Source: Candidatus Competibacter phosphatis (GTDB lineage Bacteria > Pseudomonadota > Gammaproteobacteria > Competibacterales > Competibacteraceae). Taken from it: 64,000 bases of DNA. The DNA lies in assembly GCF_012939995.1 (NCBI RefSeq), contig NZ_SPMZ01000012.1, positions 18,947 to 82,946 on the forward strand, read 5' to 3'. How positions within the stretch are numbered: the first letter of the stretch is position 1; every line of letters begins with the position of its first letter. Below are positions 35,218-44,170 of the stretch, in pieces. The position numbers and the translations under genes were made by a program. The notes below the pieces were generated by a model. That model saw only the letters and a program-made list of their open reading frames with translations, was not told where the DNA came from and searched no databases.

Positions 35218-36245
35218 GACGAAGCCGGCCGTCCCGGTCGGGTCGCCATCAATTCCGCCCGCAGTCTCAGGTAGCTGTCCAGTCGGCGCGGGACGATCTC
35301 GCCGCGCGCCAGCGCCGCCGCCAACGCGCAGCCGGGCTCCCCCTGATGCCGGCAGTCGGAAAACCGGCAGCGGCCGAGATGCGGCGTTAGTTCCGGGAAG
35401 CCTCGGTCCAGCGCATCCGGGATGATTTCGCCCAATTCGAAACTGCGCACGCCCGGCGTGTCGATCAGATCGCCACCGCCCGGCAGGTGATAGAGCGTGC
35501 TGGTGGTGGTGGTGTGGGCACCATGGCCGGTAGCCTGGGAGATGGCCTGGATGCGGATCTCGCGTTCCGGTAGCAGTGCCTGGACCAGCGACGACTTGCC
35601 GACCCCCGACTGACCGACCAGCAGACTGACGCGCCCGCCCAGCCAGGCGCGCAATTCGTCCAGCCCTTGCTCGGCGCGGTTGCTGGCCAGCAGCAGCGGG
35701 TAACCAATTTGCCGGTAGGGTTCCAGCCGTTCCAATAACGCCGCTCGCGCCGCCGCATCCAGCAGATCCACCTTATTCAGCACCAGCAACCCTTGGACGC
35801 CGATCGCGGCGATCGCCACCAGATAGCGATCGAGCAAATACTCGCTGGGTTCCGGCTCTGGGGCCAGCACCACCGCCACTTCGTCGAGGTTGGCGGCCAC
35901 CGGCCGCAGTTGGCCTCGGTAATCGGGGCGGGTCAGCAGCGACCGGCGCTCGATCAGCGCCACCACCACTCCCACCCCTTCTTCCGCGCCGGACGGCTGC
36001 CAAACCACCCGGTCGCCGCAGGCCAGCCGGCCCAGGTTTTGTCGCACCGCACAACGGTACAAGTCGCCTTCGTCATCCTCGATGATCAGGGCCACGCCAT
36101 AATTGGCGATCACCAGGCCGGTCCGTTCCGGGCCGAGTCCGACCTCATCCGGTGCCGGCGTCGGCCCGCCGGCGCGCTCGCGGCGGTGATCTTGTTGGCG
36201 TTGGATGCGTGCCCGCTGGCGTTGGGTCAGTCGCCGGTTGGTCAT
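35214..36245 (-). CDS. rsgA: ribosome small-subunit-dependent GTPase A
   Basis: Circularly permuted GTPase that helps late 30S subunit maturation. 343 aa. Seen: basic N-terminus, OB fold (about 40-105), permuted G motifs in the order LNKVDLL (G4, about 159), then GQSGVGKSSLVQALLP (G1, about 210), TTTTSTLYHLPGGGDLIDTPG (G2/G3), and a C-terminal zinc region CRFSDCRHQGEPGCAL. Divergent from orn across 93 bp, the common gammaproteobacterial arrangement. Confidence 0.97.
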   Translation of the reverse strand: MTNRRLTQRQRARIQRQQDHRRERAGGPTPAPDEVGLGPERTGLVIANYGVALIIEDDEGDLYRCAVRQNLGRLACGDRVVWQPSGAEEGVGVVVALIERRSLLTRPDYRGQLRPVAANLDEVAVVLAPEPEPSEYLLDRYLVAIAAIGVQGLLVLNKVDLLDAAARAALLERLEPYRQIGYPLLLASNRAEQGLDELRAWLGGRVSLLVGQSGVGKSSLVQALLPEREIRIQAISQATGHGAHTTTTSTLYHLPGGGDLIDTPGVRSFELGEIIPDALDRGFPELTPHLGRCRFSDCRHQGEPGCALAAALARGEIVPRRLDSYLRLRAELMATRPGRPASS

Positions 36246-36338
36246 GACGCCCCGCCGTGGGTCGGCTGGCGTCGAACCGTCGCCGGAATCCGGTTAAACT
36301 GACCATCCCCTTCCTTCCCCTCATATCCCAAAGACACC

Positions 36339-36893
36339 ATGTCCCCCGACAACTTGATCTGGATCGACCTGGAAATGACCGGCCTGGACACCCAGACCGA
36401 CCGCATCATCGAAATCGCGACCGTCGTTACCGACAGCCAACTGAACGTGCTCGCCGAAGGGCCGGTGCTGGCCATCCACCAGAGCGACGCGACCCTGGCG
36501 GCGATGGACGATTGGAACCGGAAGCAGCACGGCGGGTCCGGTCTGGCGGCTCGGGTGCGCGCCAGCGGTTTGGACGAGCGCGAGGCCGAAACGCGCACCC
36601 TGGCTTTTCTCAGTCAGTACGTCCCTCCAGGCAAATCGCCGATGTGCGGTAACAGCATCTGTCAGGACCGACGCTTTCTGGCGCGCTGCATGCCAGATTT
36701 GGAAGGCTATTTCCACTATCGCAACCTGGACGTCAGCACGCTCAAGGAGTTGGCCCGCCGCTGGTATCCCGAGCGGATCAAGGGCTTCAACAAGAGCTCG
36801 ACCCATTTGGCGCTGCAAGACATTCACGACTCCATCGAGGAACTGCGTTTCTATCGCGAGCGCTTGTTCCCGCCGACGGCCGGCAATCCCTGA
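36339..36893 (+). CDS. orn: oligoribonuclease
   Basis: 3'-5' exonuclease that degrades very short RNAs and pGpG. 184 aa (E. coli 181). Seen: DEDDh motifs [25 protein letters not shown] (Asp/Glu, residues about 8-15), [20 protein letters not shown] (second Asp) and [19 protein letters not shown] (His and final Asp). Essential in many Gammaproteobacteria and the usual partner of rsgA. The sulfurtransferase gene converges 41 bp downstream. Confidence 0.97.
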   Translation: MSPDNLIWIDLEMTGLDTQTDRIIEIATVVTDSQLNVLAEGPVLAIHQSDATLAAMDDWNRKQHGGSGLAARVRASGLDEREAETRTLAFLSQYVPPGKSPMCGNSICQDRRFLARCMPDLEGYFHYRNLDVSTLKELARRWYPERIKGFNKSSTHLALQDIHDSIEELRFYRERLFPPTAGNP

Positions 36894-36934
36894 CGATTGT
36901 TCCGGCCGCACCATCCCCGCCGTGGCGCCATGCC

Positions 36935-37759
36935 TCAGCGCTCGACCGGCAGGCTGGGATCGTTACCCCATTCCGACCAGGCGCCGGGATAGCCGCGCAC
37001 TCGCGGATAGCCCAGATGGCGCAACACCCAGTAGGTATGCGCCGAGCGGTGGTGAGTCTGACAGTAGACGATCACCTCCTTGTCGGGCGTAACGCCGCGC
37101 GTCGCCAGCAATTCCCGCAGCGTCGAATCGGGTAGCAGGCGCAATTGCCGTTGCGGATCCATGGCATCGATCCAGTTCAGGTTGACCGCGCCGGGGATAT
37201 GGCCGCCGCGAGCGGCGCGTTGGTCCAGGCCGGCGAATTCGGTCGGGGTGCGGGTATCGAGCAGGGCCAGGTCGGCGTGTCCGAGCCGCTCCAGGATGTA
37301 GGCTTTGTCAGCCACTGCCGCCGGGTTGGCGAAACGGGCCGAATAGGCGCCGCGCGACGGGTGACGGACCCGCGCCTCCAGCGGCCCGCCGCTGGCATCC
37401 CAGGCACGGCGGCCGCCGTTCAGCAGCGAAACCGACTCGTGGCCGAGCACCGCCAGCGTCCACAGCAAGCGCCCGGCGCGGCCGTTGCCTTCGTCGTCGT
37501 AGGCGACCACATGTCGTTCCGGGGTCAGGCCGAGCCGCGAACACACTTCGCCCAGCCACGCTTCGTCCGGCAGCAGGCCCATCGCCGGCGGTTCGACCCG
37601 GATCAGATCGGCATAGTCGAGATGGATCGCGCCGGGGATGTGGCCGGCGGCGTAACTGGCCGGATTGGACAGATCCACGATGAGGATCCTGGGGTCGGTC
37701 AGGTACGGTTGAAGCTGCTCCGGTTCGAGCAGCAGCGGCGGATTCGGGGCGGCGGTCAT
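36935..37759 (-). CDS. thiosulfate / 3-mercaptopyruvate sulfurtransferase (two rhodanese domains)
   Basis: 274 aa with two rhodanese domains: an N-terminal domain (about 10-130; HIPGAIHLDY, VAYDDEGNGRAGR, no active Cys) and a catalytic C-terminal domain (about 155-270) with the active-site loop VIVYCQTHHRSAHT. It transfers sulfane sulfur to cyanide or another thiophile. The loop CQTHHRS differs from CG(S/T)GVTA of SseA and CRIGERS of thiosulfate transferases, so the donor is not clear. No signal peptide; cytoplasmic. Confidence 0.85.
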   Translation of the reverse strand: MTAAPNPPLLLEPEQLQPYLTDPRILIVDLSNPASYAAGHIPGAIHLDYADLIRVEPPAMGLLPDEAWLGEVCSRLGLTPERHVVAYDDEGNGRAGRLLWTLAVLGHESVSLLNGGRRAWDASGGPLEARVRHPSRGAYSARFANPAAVADKAYILERLGHADLALLDTRTPTEFAGLDQRAARGGHIPGAVNLNWIDAMDPQRQLRLLPDSTLRELLATRGVTPDKEVIVYCQTHHRSAHTYWVLRHLGYPRVRGYPGAWSEWGNDPSLPVER

Positions 37760-37977
37760 GCGGGCTCCTGCAAGGGTTCGATGCCATGATGGTTATGCTT
37801 TTGACCCGCGCGAACGGCGCAAGGTAAGCGGCGATGACAAATCATTTCCCATCATCACAAGTTGCCGCCCCACACGCAACGGTATCCGGTCCAAGCGCAA
37901 GGCGGCGAGTGGCCAGCGATCCTTTCACCCCCTGACCCGAGCGTCCATCGCGCAATGCAGGATAAAACGCCGTCCGC

Positions 37978-39150
37978 TCAAACCGGCTCGGTTTCCGGTA
38001 TGAACGCCTGCAACAGATCGTTCAGAAACCGCAGCCCCAGCTCGCTCGCTTGCAGGCGTTCGGGATCGTTTTCCAACAATCCCCGAGCCCGTGCCTGGCT
38101 CCAGCCTGGTTCCAGCGCCGCCAGCGGCAGACCGGCGCGCTCGCCGAACAGCGCCGCCGGCACCCCTTCGACCAGACGCAAGGCATTCATCAGAAACTCC
38201 AGCGGCAGCTCGGCCTCGCGCACCGGCGCATCGCCGCCGACGCCGGCCGGCGTTCCGGCTCGCGCCAGATAGTCGCGCGGGTGTTTGACTTTCCATAGAC
38301 GCTGAATTTGCCCGGCGGCGGGATCGCTCAGCTTGCCGTGCGCGCCGGCGCCGATGCCGAGATAGTCGCCGAACTCCCAGTAATTCAGGTTATGTCGGCA
38401 GCGTCGGTCCGCGCGGGCGTAGGCCGATACTTCGTAGCGCGGGTACCCGTGCCGGGCCAGTTCCTCCTGAGCACGTTCCTGGATGACGTCGATGGTCTCA
38501 TCATCCGGCAAGAGCGGCGGCGACCGGTAAAATCGGGTATTGGGTTCGAGAGTCAGTTGGTAATAGGAAAGATGCGCCGGTTGCAGCGCCAGCGCACAGG
38601 CGATGTCGGTCAGCGCTTGTTCGACCGTCTGACCCGGCAAGCCGAACATCAGATCCAGATTGAAATTGTCCAGTCCGGCGGCATGGGCGGCCTCGGCGGC
38701 GGCGATCGCCGCGCGGCGGTCGTGAATCCGTCCCAGAGCGTGCAGGTGTCCGTCGTCGAAGCTTTGTACCCCGATCGACAGGCGATTGATGCCAACCTCA
38801 CGGAATTCGGCGAATTTACTCCGCTCCACCGTGCCGGGGTTGGCCTCCAGGGTGATTTCCAGATCGGGGCGCAGCGGCAGGCGGGCGCGCAATCCCGACA
38901 GCAGCCGGTCCAACGCTTCGGCCGAAAACAGGCTGGGGGTGCCACCACCGATAAACAGGCTATCGATGCGTCGTCCCCAGACTCGGGGCAGATCCTGTTC
39001 CAGATCGGCCAGCAGCGCGTCCGCGTAGGCCCGCTCCGGCAGCGGCTCGCGCGCTTCGTGGGAATTGAAATCGCAGTACGGACACTTGCGGGCGCACCAG
39101 GGAATATGGACATATAGCGCCAGCGGGATCGGCGTGGTGAAAACGGGCAT
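37978..39150 (-). CDS. hemW: radical SAM haem chaperone HemW
   Basis: Haem-binding radical SAM protein, often misnamed as coproporphyrinogen dehydrogenase, that inserts haem into respiratory proteins. 390 aa. Seen: LALYVHIPWCARKCPYCDFNSHE with the C-x3-C-x2-C cluster motif, IDSLFIGGGTPSLF (about 62-75), NRLSIGVQSFDD, and LDLMFGLPGQT; the C-terminal HemN domain has EFLMNALRLVEG. It ends the rph-rdgB-hemW operon, 10 bp after rdgB. Confidence 0.94.
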   Translation of the reverse strand: MPVFTTPIPLALYVHIPWCARKCPYCDFNSHEAREPLPERAYADALLADLEQDLPRVWGRRIDSLFIGGGTPSLFSAEALDRLLSGLRARLPLRPDLEITLEANPGTVERSKFAEFREVGINRLSIGVQSFDDGHLHALGRIHDRRAAIAAAEAAHAAGLDNFNLDLMFGLPGQTVEQALTDIACALALQPAHLSYYQLTLEPNTRFYRSPPLLPDDETIDVIQERAQEELARHGYPRYEVSAYARADRRCRHNLNYWEFGDYLGIGAGAHGKLSDPAAGQIQRLWKVKHPRDYLARAGTPAGVGGDAPVREAELPLEFLMNALRLVEGVPAALFGERAGLPLAALEPGWSQARARGLLENDPERLQASELGLRFLNDLLQAFIPETEPV

Positions 39151-39160
39151 CGCGCCGCGC

Positions 39161-39781
39161 TCAGTTCGGCGGCGGCGGCAGTGGGTTCAGCTTCAGCGCT
39201 TGCGCCAACTGGGCCAGCGCCTGGCCGCGATGGCTGAGCCGGTTCTTGACCGCCGGATCGAGTTCGGCGGCGGTCTGGGCTTCGCTGGGAACGAGGAACA
39301 CCGGATCGTAGCCGAAGCCGCCGTCGCCATACGGCTCGAAGGTGATCAGCCCCTCCCAACTGGCCTGACAGATCAACGGCATCGGGTCGGCGGCATGGCG
39401 CAGCAAGGCCAGGGCGCAATGAAAGCGGGCGCCACGCCATTCGGCGGGGGTTTCGCCCAATTCCGCCAGCAGTTTGGCGATGTTGGCGCGGTCGTTGGCT
39501 TCGGGACCAGCGTAACGGGCCGAGTAGATCCCCGGCGCTCCCTCCAAGGCGTCCACCACCAGGCCGGAATCGTCCGCCAACGCCGGCAATCCGGTATGCC
39601 GGGCGGCGTTACGGGCCTTGAGCAAGGCATTCTCGACGAAACTCAGTCCGGTTTCCTCGACTTCCGGCACGGCAAACGCCGATTGGGGCACGATCTCCAC
39701 CTCCAGCCCGGTCAGAACGGCGTTGAATTCGCGGACCTTGCCGGGATTACCGGTCGCTAGCACGATTTTGCGCATGGTCAT
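39161..39781 (-). CDS. rdgB: XTP/dITP diphosphatase
   Basis: Removes non-canonical purine triphosphates (ITP, XTP) from the nucleotide pool. 206 aa. Seen: [35 protein letters not shown], the metal site [25 protein letters not shown] and the base-binding FGYDPVF. ATG at 39781 or the second ATG at 39775. It lies 13 bp after rph and 10 bp before hemW. Confidence 0.96.
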   Translation of the reverse strand: MTMRKIVLATGNPGKVREFNAVLTGLEVEIVPQSAFAVPEVEETGLSFVENALLKARNAARHTGLPALADDSGLVVDALEGAPGIYSARYAGPEANDRANIAKLLAELGETPAEWRGARFHCALALLRHAADPMPLICQASWEGLITFEPYGDGGFGYDPVFLVPSEAQTAAELDPAVKNRLSHRGQALAQLAQALKLNPLPPPPN

Positions 39782-39794
39782 GCTCCGCCCGCGC

Positions 39795-40518
39795 TCAGGC
39801 CGGTAGTCCCAATACTTCCCGCTGCTTGCGCAGCAGGCGTTCGATGCCGCCGCGCGCCAGTTCCAGCATCGCCTGCAATTCCTCGATGCGGAAGGCGTGC
39901 CCCTCGGCGGTGCCTTGCAGTTCGATGAAGGCCCCGGCGTCGTTCATCACCACGTTCATGTCGGTTTCCGCTTCGGAATCCTCGGCGTAGTCCAGATCCA
40001 GCACCGGCGTGCCCTGAAAGATACCCACCGACACCGAGGCCACCTGCCCGTGCAGCGGGTTTCTCTTGAAGGATTTTTTTGTTGATCAGATGGCGTACTG
40101 CATCAGCCAGCGCCACGAAGCCGCCGGTAATGGCGGCGGTGCGGGTACCGCCGTCGGCCTGGATCACGTCGCAGTCCAGGGTGATGGTGCGCTCGCCCAG
40201 CGCTTCCAGGTCCAACACCGCGCGCAGCGCCCGGCCGATCAGGCGCTGGATTTCCATGGTCCGCCCGTCCTGCCGGCCACGGCTGGCCTCGCGGCTGGAG
40301 CGGGTGTGGGTGGCGCGCGGCAACATGCCGTATTCGGCCGTCACCCAGCCCCGCCCCTTGCCCTTGAGAAAGGGCGGCACCCGTTCCTCGACGCTGGCGG
40401 TGCAGATCACCCGGGTGTCGCCGAACTCCACCAGCACCGATCCTTCGGCGTGCTTGGTGAATTGGCGGGTTATCCGGATCGGGCGCAGTTCGTCGGCGGC
40501 GCGGTTGCTGGGGCGCAT
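39795..40518 (-). CDS. rph: ribonuclease PH (frameshifted at a T7 run)
   Basis: Phosphorolytic 3'-5' exonuclease that trims tRNA 3' ends. Start ATG 40518 ([20 protein letters not shown]). The given frame goes astray after INKK. Removing one base from the T7 at 40074-40080 restores [21 protein letters not shown] and [21 protein letters not shown] up to the stop at 39795, giving 240 aa (E. coli 238). Seen: [18 protein letters not shown], the RNase PH phosphate-binding region, and [21 protein letters not shown]. First gene of rph-rdgB-hemW, divergent from yicC. Confidence 0.93.
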
Positions 40519-40711
40519 GGCGGGTTTCCTGTGGTGAAGGCGTCAAGTTTCGAAGGGGCGGCACTATAGCAGAACCGACGCCAAATCGGCCGACGGTGCG
40601 GGTCCGCCGTCCCGTTTCGAACGGAGTCGTCAGGAAAATTCGGCGCGATGACGCGCTAATCCAGGCGGCTCGACCTAAGATATAAAGGACCATTGAAGAC
40701 GAGGATAGCCC

Positions 40712-41578
40712 ATGTTACGCAGCATGACCGCCTTTGCGCGCCAAGAGCAGTCCAGCGCCTGGGGTACCATCACTTGGGAATTGCGCTCGGTCAACCACCG
40801 TTATCTGGAAACCACCATCCGTCTGCCGGATGCGCTGCGCGGATTGGAATTATTGGCGCGCGAGCGTATCGGCGGGGTGTTGAGTCGCGGCAAGGTGGAG
40901 TGCGCCCTCAAGTTGCAGACCGCTGGTGCGACGGCGGCCGCGCTCACGCTGAACCGGCCACTGGTCGAACGTCTGCTGGACGTTGCGGTGGAGGTGGAAC
41001 ACCTGATGGGGCCGGGTACCGGTCTGCGCCTGGTGGACGTGTTGCGCTGGCCAGGCGCGGTCAGCGAGGCGGAACCGGATCTGGATGAAATTCGGCTGGC
41101 CATTCTCGACGGTCTGGACGCGGCGCTACGGGAACTGGTCGTCACCCGGGAACGGGAAGGCCAGCGCACCGCCGAATTGCTGCGGCAGCGCTGCGACGCC
41201 ATGCGAGTCCAAGTCGAGCTGGTGCGCGCCCGCCGGCCCGAAGTATTGGCGCGGTGGCGCGACAAGCTGTTGAGTCGGCTGGCCGATATCCCGGTCGACG
41301 CCGATACCGGCCGACTGGAACAGGAACTGGCGCTGATCGCCCAGCGCCTGGACGTGGACGAGGAACTCGACCGGCTGGATACCCATCTCGACGAGATTCA
41401 GGCCGTGTTCGAGCGCGACGAGGCCGTCGGGCGGCGGCTGGATTTCCTGATGCAGGAACTCAACCGGGAAGCCAACACCCTGTCCTCGAAGTCCGCCGAT
41501 GCCGATACCACCCGCGCCGCAGTCGAGCTGAAGGTGCTGATCGAGCAGATGCGGGAACAGGTGCAGAACATTGAGTAG
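40712..41578 (+). CDS. yicC: YicC-family endoribonuclease-like protein
   Basis: 288 aa member of the YicC family, recently linked to RNA decay in E. coli. Seen: N-terminal MLRSMTAFARQEQSSAWGTITWELRSVNHRYLE and C-terminal GRRLDFLMQELNREANTLSSKSADADTTRAAVELKVLIEQMREQVQNIE, both diagnostic, joined by a long helical middle. ATG 40712 begins 193 bp from the divergent rph. The gmk gene often found next to it is absent. Followed by a terminator at 41616. Confidence 0.95.
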   Translation: MLRSMTAFARQEQSSAWGTITWELRSVNHRYLETTIRLPDALRGLELLARERIGGVLSRGKVECALKLQTAGATAAALTLNRPLVERLLDVAVEVEHLMGPGTGLRLVDVLRWPGAVSEAEPDLDEIRLAILDGLDAALRELVVTREREGQRTAELLRQRCDAMRVQVELVRARRPEVLARWRDKLLSRLADIPVDADTGRLEQELALIAQRLDVDEELDRLDTHLDEIQAVFERDEAVGRRLDFLMQELNREANTLSSKSADADTTRAAVELKVLIEQMREQVQNIE

Positions 41579-41615
41579 GATTTCACCCCGTTTCACCTCG
41601 TCTTGCCATACTCTG

Positions 41616-41640
41616 GAAAGCCGCTATTTCAGCGGCTTTC
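41616..41640 (+). terminator. terminator after yicC
   Basis: A perfect 10-bp stem, GAAAGCCGCT (41616-41625) and AGCGGCTTTC (41631-41640), with a 5-nt loop. A short T-poor tract (GTATTCTTG) follows, so it may need help to terminate. Confidence 0.6.
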
Positions 41641-41774
41641 GTATTCTTGCGTTGCGATCCATCGCAACTATCCGAACCATCGTTTGAAATCTTGGGAAAG
41701 AATTTTCCACGGATACGCATACCGGTGGTTTGCCATGGATAATCAACGAAACGGGTCAAACGAGGAAACTGGAA

Positions 41775-42590
41775 ATGTCTTCCACTTTGCACCAAAAACT
41801 AGAATTCCTGATCGTCGATCCGCAGAACGACTTTAGCGACGCACCGGACGCGGCGTTACCGGTAACGGGTGCCGGGGCGGACGCCGAACGTCTGGCGCAC
41901 TTGCTGGAGCGGTTGCGCGACCGCATCGACGGCATTCGCGTCACCCTCGATACTCACCAGTTGCTGGATATCGCCCATCCCGTGTTCTGGGTCGATGATG
42001 CAGGCCGGCGGCCGGCGCCTTTCACCCAGATCAGCGTGGCCGAGGTCGAGAACGGGATTTGGCGTGCCTACGACGGGCATGCCCAACAGCGAGCGCTGGC
42101 TTACGTGCGGGCGCTGCGCGATAACGGCCGCTACCAACTGACCATCTGGCCGCCGCATTGCCTGATTGGCACCTGGGGCCATAACGTGATGCCGGTGGTG
42201 GCCAAGGCGCTGCGTGCTTGGGAGGAAGCCAAGTTCGCGCGGGTGGATTACGTGATCAAGGGTCATAATCCCTGGACCGAACATTATTCGGCGGTACAGG
42301 CCGACGTGCCCGATCCGGCCGATCCGGGCACCCAGATCAACCGACGATTGATTCAAGTCCTGGAAAACGCCGATGTGGTGGCCTTGTCCGGCCAAGCGCT
42401 CTCGCATTGTGTCGCCAACACGGTCCGGGATATCGCCGACCAGTTCGGCCAGGAGAGTATTCGCAAGCTGGTGCTGATCGAGGATACCAGTTCGCCGGTA
42501 CCGGGCTTCGAGGCGCTGGCTCGGCAATTCGTGACCGACATGCTGCGGCGTGGCATGAAAACCGCCAGGGCGGCGGATTTCCTGCGCTGA
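41775..42590 (+). CDS. isochorismatase-fold cysteine hydrolase (nicotinamidase-like)
   Basis: 271 aa. ATG 41775 has GAGGAAACTGG just upstream; an earlier ATG at 41730 lacks this. Seen: VDPQNDFSDAPDAALPVTGA (catalytic Asp region), VTLDTHQLLDIAHPVFW (metal-site Asp/His), the WPPHCLIGTWGH loop, and the nucleophile Cys in SGQALSHCVANTVRDIAD. This pattern fits nicotinamidase/pyrazinamidase, but residues in place of the classical His/Asp ligands are not fully clear, so the substrate remains open. Its neighbour 87 bp downstream is a PP2C-like gene. Confidence 0.75.
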   Translation: MSSTLHQKLEFLIVDPQNDFSDAPDAALPVTGAGADAERLAHLLERLRDRIDGIRVTLDTHQLLDIAHPVFWVDDAGRRPAPFTQISVAEVENGIWRAYDGHAQQRALAYVRALRDNGRYQLTIWPPHCLIGTWGHNVMPVVAKALRAWEEAKFARVDYVIKGHNPWTEHYSAVQADVPDPADPGTQINRRLIQVLENADVVALSGQALSHCVANTVRDIADQFGQESIRKLVLIEDTSSPVPGFEALARQFVTDMLRRGMKTARAADFLR

Positions 42591-42677
42591 GTAGCGGGCG
42601 GGCGGTCTAGCTGGCCGCATCCGACTCGCCAACATGGTCTGGCATCGTTTCCACTTAGCCCCGCGGGTAACTGCTCC

Positions 42678-43503
42678 ATGACGATTACCCTGGACTCGCA
42701 TTACACCATCGGTCAGTTGCATCTGTTCTGCCAGGACTATGTCTGTCACGGTCGGAAGCCTTACCCTCATGTGATCCTGGCGGACGGTTGTTCCGCCGAG
42801 CCGGATAGCGACTTGGGAGCGAGGTTGCTGGTGTTGAACGCCCGCCGCTTGCTGCCGCGATTTGTCGCCGCCGCCACGGACGAAGCTGGACGTCACGCCT
42901 GTCATTGGCGATTGGGGCGGCGGATCGTGCGCCGCGCCGCCCGACAAGCGCGGGAGTTGGGCGCGGACAGCGCGCTTGATGCCACGTTGTTGATCGCTTG
43001 GTGCGATGGGACCACGGTATACGTGCATCTCTATGGCGATGGCTGTCTGGCCGCTCGGCGCGCCGACGGCGGGGTGGTGGCGATTCAGGTCGAGTACGCC
43101 GGAAACGCTCCCTATTACCTCTCTTATCTGCTGGATCGAGAACGGTTGGCGCTTTATCGGGTAGTCGCCGGCAATCCGCTGGCGGCACAAAGCGTCAGTT
43201 ATGTCGACGAGACCGGAACGACGACCCGGCTGGAGCGTTTCGATGCCCCCCCTCGTGTTCAGCTTCTCCTTGGACGCCTTCCCGACGGTGGCGGTGGCCA
43301 CCGACGGTCTGCAGTCGTTTGTCAGCGCAAGTACCAGCGAACGGTTGAGCGTGCGGGATGTGACGCGGGAGATGCTGGAGTTCGACCGGTCGCAAGATCG
43401 TTTCGTCCAGCGCCGGTTGCATGAGCTGCTGCTCGAATACAGCAAGCAACTGGTCTTCAATCTCGACGATCTCGGTATCGGAATATTCACCCGAACGGAG
43501 TAA
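42678..43503 (+). CDS. PP2C-like protein phosphatase (frameshifted at a C7 run)
   Basis: The first frame (from ATG 42678) has PP2C motifs: HLFCQDYVCHG, VILADGCSAEPDSDLGARLL (metal-binding DG) and DATLLIAWCDGTTVYVHLYGDGCLAARR. It becomes nonsense after FDAP, whereas the next frame continues PLVFSFSLDAFPTVAVATDGLQSF and NLDDLGIGIFTRTE, the second DG and the DD motif. Six Cs instead of seven at 43246-43252 unite both into 274 aa. No membrane helix. It may reverse Ser/Thr phosphorylation; no matching kinase is in the window. Confidence 0.7.
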
Positions 43504-43608
43504 ATCCACGGTCGCGACCGAACCGGGCCAGGTGGTGTGGGTCGACCATGGCCATGTTGCCGCGTCGTACGAAAAGCCGCCCTTTACCGTCCGATCGGCG
43601 CGCCTTCT

Positions 43609-43641
43609 TACCGCGCGGCATCAGCCGCCATGCGCGGTAAG
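43609..43641. terminator. hairpin between the PP2C-like gene and the convergent unknown
   Basis: TTACCGCGC and GCGCGGTAA form a 9-bp stem around a 14-nt loop that itself contains GGC/GCC. No T run, so it is a weak terminator or a structural element. The rest of 43504-43646 shows nothing. Confidence 0.4.
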
Positions 43642-43646
43642 ATCGG

Positions 43647-44123
43647 TCAGAAGAACCGCAGGTAGGCTTCCAGCACCTTGAGGGTGTAGTCGCCGGTCGC
43701 GCCGTTTCGGTACTGTTCCGGGTCGCCGCTCATCCACCAGGCGGCGGCACGCTGCACGGCGACGATCTCGTTGTTGTTGCTGGCGGCAAGCTGCTCGCGT
43801 AGCACGTTCCCCATCACGCAGGCCACCACTTGTCGGGCCAGGGCCGGGTCGGCGGCGAACTGATCCGGCGTCACGTCCTGGTTCAGGCAGCGCCGCGACC
43901 AGCGAACGATATTGTCCGGCTTGACTTGCCAGTCGCTGTATAGTCCGGCCCCGGCTTGCGGCGCCGACAGGCGCAGCGCCTCGACCAGGGCTTCCACCTT
44001 GGCCTCGGAAATCGGTGCTTGGGCGGTGGCCAGCAGGGTCCAGAACAGCAGCAGGGTTCCCAGCAGCGGCAAGCGGCGCGGCCGGGCGCGAAGGGGTACG
44101 GTGACGGGGTCGGTGCCAATCAT
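43647..44123 (-). CDS. secreted or membrane-anchored protein of unknown function
   Basis: 158 aa from ATG 44123, which has GAGAGAAGG at the proper distance; longer frames upstream are comM shadows. Residues 1-15 are followed by a basic RARPRRLP and a hydrophobic LLGTLLLFWTLLATAQA that is a signal peptide or anchor. The rest is helical with two cysteines (RRCLNQDVTPDQF and VVACVMGN), probably disulfide-linked in the periplasm. I recognise no family. Lies 47 bp after comM on the same strand. Confidence 0.6.
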   Translation of the reverse strand: MIGTDPVTVPLRARPRRLPLLGTLLLFWTLLATAQAPISEAKVEALVEALRLSAPQAGAGLYSDWQVKPDNIVRWSRRCLNQDVTPDQFAADPALARQVVACVMGNVLREQLAASNNNEIVAVQRAAAWWMSGDPEQYRNGATGDYTLKVLEAYLRFF

Positions 44124-44170
44124 GAAGCCTTCTCTCGCGGTGACAAAGGAAAGGGTCGAGCGATGCCGTG

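Noticed and set aside
37834..37935. Possible 33-codon ORF between the sulfurtransferase and hemW genes
   Set aside because: No ribosome-binding site and no protein-like composition; likely chance in the 218-bp gap.
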